DNA of 18,244 nucleotides from an uncultured Kangiella sp. (GTDB taxonomy: Bacteria; Pseudomonadota; Gammaproteobacteria; Enterobacterales; DSM-103792), in the NCBI GenBank assembly GCA_946480585.1, contig CAMLKQ010000011.1:1-18244 (forward strand), given 5' to 3'. Shown here one piece after another: positions 14,495 through 18,244 of the stretch; the first letter of the stretch is position 1, and the number at the start of each line of letters is the position of its first letter. A program made the position numbers and the translations under genes. The notes under the pieces are model-generated. The model was given only the letters and a program-made list of their open reading frames with translations. It ran no database searches and was not told where the DNA came from.

Positions 14495-15034
14495 ATGTTG
14501 TCCGTTGGTAAGAAACTGCCCGCCTTCAACCTGAAAGCCACTGTCAGCAACGACATCAACAACGCTTTTGTTGATATTCGCAACGACCAGTTCGCTGGCA
14601 AATGGGTTGTGCTGTTCGCCTGGCCGAAAGATTTCACCTTCGTTTGCCCGACCGAAATCGCCGAGTTCGGCAAGCTGAACAGCGAGTTCGCCGATCGTGG
14701 CGCGCAAGTGCTCGGCCTGTCGACCGACAGCGAATTCGTCCACCTGGCCTGGCGCCAGCACAAGGAAGAGCTGAACAAGCTGCCGTTCCCGATGCTGGCT
14801 GACATCAAGCGCGAACTGACCGGCGCGCTCGGCATCATCGACGAAGCCGAAGGCGTTGCCCAGCGCGCTACCTTCATCGTCGATCCGGAGGGCATCATCC
14901 GCTTCGTGATGGTGACCGACTTGAACGTTGGCCGTAACGTCAAAGAAGTGCTGCGCGTGCTCGACGCACTGCAAACCGATGAACTCTGCCCGTGCAACTG
15001 GCAGAAAGGTCAGGACACGCTGAAAGTCGGCTAA
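14495..15034 (+). CDS. ahpC: Peroxiredoxin AhpC, AhpD-linked type
   Basis: The product is 179 aa. ATG 14495 has AAGGAG upstream. This two-cysteine peroxiredoxin reduces H2O2, organic peroxides and peroxynitrite in the cytoplasm. The peroxidatic cysteine is C51 in DFTFVCPTEIAEF. The C-terminal DELCPCNW has C165 and C167, the extra-cysteine arrangement of mycobacterial AhpC, which is recycled by AhpD rather than AhpF. The following ahpD gene supports this. It diverges from oxyR and is probably induced by it. A hairpin with a T-rich tail in the 112-base gap before ahpD may lower ahpD expression relative to ahpC. Confidence 0.95.
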   Translation: MLSVGKKLPAFNLKATVSNDINNAFVDIRNDQFAGKWVVLFAWPKDFTFVCPTEIAEFGKLNSEFADRGAQVLGLSTDSEFVHLAWRQHKEELNKLPFPMLADIKRELTGALGIIDEAEGVAQRATFIVDPEGIIRFVMVTDLNVGRNVKEVLRVLDALQTDELCPCNWQKGQDTLKVG

Positions 15035-15051
15035 GACTTTCGCGTGACTGT

Positions 15052-15090
15052 CGGCGGCCCGGCTTTTCGCAGGGGCGGGCCGCCGCTTTT
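15052..15090 (+). terminator. Intercistronic terminator between ahpC and ahpD
   Basis: CGGCGGCCCG (15052-15061) and CGGGCCGCCG (15076-15085) form a perfect 10-bp stem, loop of 14 bases, followed by CTTTTCCC. The T-tract is short, so partial termination is likely. Confidence 0.6.
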
Positions 15091-15146
15091 CCCACTCATT
15101 CAAACCCCGTCAGCGCGCGTGCGATTCACGTGCGCAGGAGCGAGCC

Positions 15147-15707
15147 ATGTCCACTGAAAATGCAGCCATTGGGACTCACACAATTGAGTCATTGCGCGCC
15201 GCCCTGCCCGAGGCAGCGCGCGACACCAAACTGAATCTCGGCACGGTGCTGACCAGCGACGGCGCACCGGAGCTGACTGACACCCAGATCTGGAGCATCG
15301 CGCTGGCGGTGGCCTATGCCACCAAGCATGATCGCGTAGCGACGGCCGTCGAAGCCGATGCCCGCCAGTATCTGGACGACGTGCACGTCAATGCGGCGCG
15401 CACCGCCGCCACGGTGATGGCGATGAACAACGTCTATTACCGATTCCTGCACCTCGCCGGTGACAACGAGCTGAGCAAATTGCCGGCCCGGCTGCGGATG
15501 AACGGCCTCGCCAACCACGGCATCGCGAAACTCGATTTCGAGTTGATGGCGCTGGCGGTATCGGCGGTGAACGGTTGCGGCATGTGCATCGAGTCGCACG
15601 TGCACGAAGTCAGCAAGCAAGGCGCCAGCAAAATCGCGATTCAATCGAGCGTGCGCATTGCGGCGGTGCTGGTCGCCACTGCGCAGGCACTGAGCCTGCC
15701 GCAGTAA
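15147..15707 (+). CDS. ahpD: AhpD-type alkylhydroperoxidase (carboxymuconolactone decarboxylase family)
   Basis: The product is 186 aa. ATG 15147 follows AGGAG by 6 bases. AhpD is a disulfide reductase that passes electrons to AhpC and has weak peroxidase activity itself. The active centre FELMALAVSAVNGCGMCIESH keeps E132, C144, C147 and H151, matching E118, C130, C133 and H137 of the mycobacterial enzyme. The histidine between the cysteines (H132 there) is Met here, a variant I believe is common in Gram-negative AhpD. The N-terminal half has the usual duplicated helical fold (LTDTQIWSIALAVAYATK). It follows ahpC in the same direction, so the pair forms a complete peroxide-reducing unit under OxyR. 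Confidence 0.93.
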   Translation: MSTENAAIGTHTIESLRAALPEAARDTKLNLGTVLTSDGAPELTDTQIWSIALAVAYATKHDRVATAVEADARQYLDDVHVNAARTAATVMAMNNVYYRFLHLAGDNELSKLPARLRMNGLANHGIAKLDFELMALAVSAVNGCGMCIESHVHEVSKQGASKIAIQSSVRIAAVLVATAQALSLPQ

Positions 15708-15742
15708 GACCTCGCCCCCAAGCGATTTCCCCGAGCGCAAGC

Positions 15743-15777
15743 AAAAAGGCGGTGACCATGATGGTCACCGCCTTTTT
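15743..15777. terminator. Strong bidirectional terminator between ahpD and the DMT transporter
   Basis: AAAAAGGCGGTGACC (15743-15757) and GGTCACCGCCTTTTT (15763-15777) form a perfect 15-bp stem with an ATGAT loop, followed by TT on the + strand. It serves ahpD from the left and the leftward transporter gene, whose stop is at 15804, from the right. Confidence 0.9.
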
Positions 15778-15803
15778 TTCTGCGACATGCGTCAAATGTG
15801 CAT

Positions 15804-16706
15804 TCAGCTTTGCGCCGGTTGCACCAGCACCTTGTTGCGCGCCGGCCATTTCAGGATGCCGGTCGCGAGCGCGGTGCCGAGCAGAATGACGGCACAGCCC
15901 ATGATCATGTTGCGGGTGATGGCTTCACTGAGGAACAGCAGGCCCCACAGCATGCCGAACACCGGCAGCAAGTACGTCACCGCCACCGCTTTCGCCGGGC
16001 CGACGTTGGCAATCAAGCGGAAGAACAGAATGTAGGCGATACCGGTACAGGCGACGCCGAGCGCCAGCACGCTGAACCAGCTTTTCGCCGACGGCATGGT
16101 GTCCGGCCAGTAGGCGATGGCGAACGGCAACAGCATCAAGGTCGCGGCGATTTGACTGCCGGCGGCATTGGCAAACGGATGCACGCCGCTCAAATGCCGT
16201 TTGGTGTAGTTGGCGGCAATGCCGTACGACAGCGATGCCGCGAGCCCAGCGACAATCGCCCAGCCGCTGCCATTGTCCTTGAACGAAATCTTGCCCCAAA
16301 CCAGCACGGTGACGCCGAGAAAACCGACGATCAACCCGATGATGCGGGCGCCGGACAATTTGTCACCGAGCCAGAAATACGCCACCAGAGCACCGAACAG
16401 TGGCACGCTGGCGTTGAGCACCGAGGTAAAACCGGCGGTGAGTGACAGCGTCGCAAACGCAAACAAGGTGAACGGAACCGCCGAGTTGAGCAGGCCGACC
16501 ACCGAGAAGTGACCGTTGTGGCCTTTGAGCCCGGCAAGCTCGCCGCGCGCACCGAGCACCGCCAGCAAAAACACCATGGCGATCGCAACCCGGATAAATA
16601 TCAACGGAATCGGACCGAATTCCGGCGCGGCCATGCGCATGAACAAAAACGATGAGCCCCAGATGGCGGCCAGCACCAGCAGCTCGATGACATCACGCGG
16701 TTTCAT
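15804..16706 (-). CDS. EamA family DMT superfamily transporter
   Basis: The product is 300 aa from ATG 16706, chosen because AAGGAG lies 5 bases upstream; a GTG two codons earlier overlaps that site. The protein has about ten hydrophobic helices in two EamA repeats, the first starting VIELLVLAAIWGSSFLFMRMA and the second near GWAIVAGLAASLSYGIAANYTKR. AAIWGSSF and the end-of-repeat segment FFRLIANVGPAKAVAVTYLLPVFG are typical of this family of inner-membrane metabolite or amino acid exporters. The substrate is unknown. A LysR regulator lies upstream in the same orientation, 107 bases away, and may control it. A small hairpin, CCGCC/GGCGG at 16722-16735, sits just before the ribosome binding site. 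Confidence 0.9.
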   Translation of the reverse strand: MKPRDVIELLVLAAIWGSSFLFMRMAAPEFGPIPLIFIRVAIAMVFLLAVLGARGELAGLKGHNGHFSVVGLLNSAVPFTLFAFATLSLTAGFTSVLNASVPLFGALVAYFWLGDKLSGARIIGLIVGFLGVTVLVWGKISFKDNGSGWAIVAGLAASLSYGIAANYTKRHLSGVHPFANAAGSQIAATLMLLPFAIAYWPDTMPSAKSWFSVLALGVACTGIAYILFFRLIANVGPAKAVAVTYLLPVFGMLWGLLFLSEAITRNMIMGCAVILLGTALATGILKWPARNKVLVQPAQS

Positions 16707-16721
16707 CTGCACTCCTTAAAG

Positions 16722-16735
16722 CCGCCCCAAGGCGG
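16722..16735 (-). promoter_or_regulatory. Small hairpin in the DMT transporter leader
   Basis: CCGCC and GGCGG form a 5-bp stem with a four-base loop, followed on the minus strand by CTTTAAGGAG, the ribosome binding site region. It may affect translation start or be the weak end of the LysR transcript. The rest of the 107-base gap shows nothing clear. Confidence 0.3.
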
Positions 16736-16813
16736 TATCGGTAACGGCAGCCATTGTTTCGCAACGCAAAAACGGATGCCGCCGAAAACTGAACATGTCA
16801 TGCCAACGTGCTG

Positions 16814-17749
16814 TCAGTGATGACAGGTCGAGGCATCCAGCACCGCATCCCAGTACGGGTTGTCGCCGAACACTTCCAGGAAATAATCAATCGCCGCTTT
16901 CACTTTCGCCGGCAAGTGCTTGCGGTGCGGATAGAGCGCGTAGATGCCTTCCGGTTTGTGGGTCCAGTCGCTGAACAGGCACTTGAGTCGGCCGGCGGCC
17001 AGATCATCGGCGACGCAGAAGCTCGGCATCCGGGCGATGCCCTGGCCGGCCAGCACCGCCTCGCGCATGCCGAGCAGGAAATTGCTACGGAACGGACCCG
17101 AGACATAGACCGATTCGGCGCGGCCATGGCCGACAAAATCCCAGCGACCGCCAACCGCACACGATGACAGCAGGCATGGATGCTTTTGCAGATCGGCCGG
17201 GGTCAGCGGCGCGCCGTTGCGGGCGATGTAATCGGGGCTCGCGACGATAACGTTGCGCGAGGTGGTGAGCCGGCGCGCGATCAGGCTCGAATCGGCCGGC
17301 TCGCCGACTTCGAGCGCCAGATCAAACGCATCGGCCACCATGTCGAGCTGACCGTCGACAAACACCAACTCGACTTCCACTTCCGGGTAGCGGTGCTGAA
17401 AGCTCGGCAACACCTTGGCGACTTGGGCAAGACCAAACGACAGCGGTACGCCGAGACGCAGCGTGCCGCGCGGCGTCGACTGCAACTGGCCGAGGTGCTG
17501 CTCGGCTTCTTCGGCCTGAGTGACCACTTGCTTGCAATAGGCATGAAAGGCGATGCCGGCTTCAGTCGGCGTCAGCTTGCGGGTGGTGCGGTTCAGCAGC
17601 CGCACGCCGAGGTGGCTTTCCAGCCGGGCCACGGCCTTGGATACCGCCGCCTTGGACAGGTCCAGATCCCGGGCCGCGGTCGAAAACCCGGACGATTCCA
17701 CCACCCGGGCAAAGACGGCCATGTCGGCCAGCCGTTCGGTCAATGCCAT
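16814..17749 (-). CDS. LysR-type transcriptional regulator
   Basis: The product is 311 aa. ATG 17749 is chosen because GGGAG lies 8 bases upstream and MALTERLADMAVFARVVESSGFSTAA is a standard LysR start; an upstream TTG at 17764 is part of that ribosome binding site. The helix-turn-helix covers about 17-50 with LSKAAVSKAVARLESHLGVRLLNRTTRKL. The C-terminal two-lobe effector domain starts near residue 92 (LRLGVPLSFGLAQVAKVLPSFQHRYPEV). The sequence style resembles the AaeR/CrgA/DsdC-like branch with the VSGPFRSN motif. The effector is unknown. The likely target is the downstream DMT transporter gene or itself; the AT-rich palindrome at 17868-17877 is a candidate site. Confidence 0.92.
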   Translation of the reverse strand: MALTERLADMAVFARVVESSGFSTAARDLDLSKAAVSKAVARLESHLGVRLLNRTTRKLTPTEAGIAFHAYCKQVVTQAEEAEQHLGQLQSTPRGTLRLGVPLSFGLAQVAKVLPSFQHRYPEVEVELVFVDGQLDMVADAFDLALEVGEPADSSLIARRLTTSRNVIVASPDYIARNGAPLTPADLQKHPCLLSSCAVGGRWDFVGHGRAESVYVSGPFRSNFLLGMREAVLAGQGIARMPSFCVADDLAAGRLKCLFSDWTHKPEGIYALYPHRKHLPAKVKAAIDYFLEVFGDNPYWDAVLDASTCHH

Positions 17750-17867
17750 CGCATCTGCTCCCAAAGGGCAGCGTCGCCCCGTTTGTGATGGGAGCAGAGC
17801 TTACGCCGGTCTGGTTCGGCGATCAGCACGCAATTGGAAACAGTGCTGTGAATATCAGACGGATTAT

Positions 17868-17877
17868 CTATTAATAG
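17868..17877. promoter_or_regulatory. Perfect AT-rich palindrome, candidate operator
   Basis: CTATTAATAG sits in an AT-rich patch within GC-rich DNA, 119 bases upstream of the LysR start and 117 bases before the small ORF at 17994. LysR proteins often bind such short dyads. The rest of this gap (17750-17993) holds a CCAAGG/CCTTGG hairpin (17934-17949) and no clear gene. Confidence 0.4.
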
Positions 17878-17993
17878 GCACCGGTTCAGACTGTGCTCGC
17901 TGTCCTGCCGGCCGCCAAGCCGGAGCCACTCCCCCAAGGCCCGCCTTGGCCCGCCGTGCAGGATTCCGCCCCTTCGAGGAAAGGAGAGTTGCC

Positions 17994-18182
17994 ATGAAAC
18001 GGTTCACCCCATCACTTTGGTCCAGCCTGTCCCGCGTCGCCATCGGCCAACTGGCCAGCCACGGCTACCTGTCGCCTAGCCAGGCTGCCCGCTTGGCACC
18101 CGCCGCGACCACGGCCACCGCCGCAGCCCCGCGGCGGGCACCGCAGTTGGCCGCCTGCGCCCGGGCGGCCTGCTGCGCCTGA
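17994..18182 (+). CDS. Small ORF, unknown Ala-rich protein with Cys-rich end
   Basis: ATG 17994 is preceded by AAGGAGAG, one of the strongest ribosome binding sites in the window. It encodes 62 aa: MKRFTPSLWSSLSRVAIGQL at the start, a helical SHGYLSPSQAARLAP stretch, an Ala/Thr/Arg-rich middle, and a tail AACARAACCA with three cysteines. It does not look like a signal peptide or known toxin. The GYLSPSQAARL segment suggests a short helix-turn. The frame is open upstream for several hundred bases, so base composition alone could keep it open; only the ribosome binding site argues for it. It diverges from the LysR gene. Confidence 0.45.
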   Translation: MKRFTPSLWSSLSRVAIGQLASHGYLSPSQAARLAPAATTATAAAPRRAPQLAACARAACCA

Positions 18183-18189
18183 GTTTGCC

Positions 18190-18216
18190 TTGATTAGGTT
18201 TGTTTTGATTAGGTTT
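18190..18216 (+). repeat. Direct repeat after the small ORF
   Basis: TTGATTAGGTTT occurs at 18190-18201 and again at 18205-18216, a 15-base period, followed by TTTTG. The second copy ends in a T6 run but no hairpin precedes it. The window ends 28 bases later, so its role cannot be judged. Confidence 0.55.
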
Positions 18217-18244
18217 TTTGCGGTTAAACGGCCTGCGGTCAGGG

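Overview
This window looks like ordinary chromosome from a GC-rich gammaproteobacterium. The best-conserved genes (SrkA/YihE, YbaL-type K+/H+ antiporter, YqhA, OxyR with C199/C208) resemble enterobacterial proteins, and several putative -10 boxes share a GCTATACT/GCTAGAAT look. I see no rRNA, tRNA, insertion sequence, phage gene or CRISPR array. The genus cannot be read from the sequence.

Left part (1-5850): a secreted COG4798-type methyltransferase (+), then a MATE exporter overlapping the stress kinase gene srkA (+). These converge on two leftward genes, the YbaL/KefB-type antiporter and, upstream of it, yqhA, separated by a strong terminator.

Middle (5850-8730): an orphan SBP_bac_3 periplasmic binding protein and a small secreted Arg/Asp/His-rich protein, both rightward. 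They are followed by a 317-base non-coding stretch full of inverted repeats ending in a GNRA-loop terminator on the + strand, a candidate structured RNA. A leftward lipoprotein gene ends at a second, bidirectional terminator.

Signalling locus (8728-13145): a REC-HD-GYP response regulator and a hybrid histidine kinase form a TGATG-coupled leftward operon. They diverge from a TorT-like periplasmic binding protein. The inferred circuit is periplasmic ligand, TorT-like protein, kinase, cyclic-di-GMP phosphodiesterase, resembling TorT/TorS but with a c-di-GMP output.

Oxidative-stress locus (13198-15707): oxyR diverges from ahpC and ahpD. The 379-base gap holds an ATAG-N7-CTAT OxyR-like half site, a 13-bp tandem repeat and a possible 32-codon small ORF with three consecutive tryptophans. 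AhpC carries the CPC C-terminus typical of AhpD-reduced peroxiredoxins, and AhpD has the CxxC centre, so the unit is self-consistent.

Right end (15743-18244): a leftward EamA/DMT transporter, a LysR regulator upstream of it, an AT-rich palindrome in the LysR promoter region, and a 62-codon small ORF with a strong ribosome binding site and unknown function.
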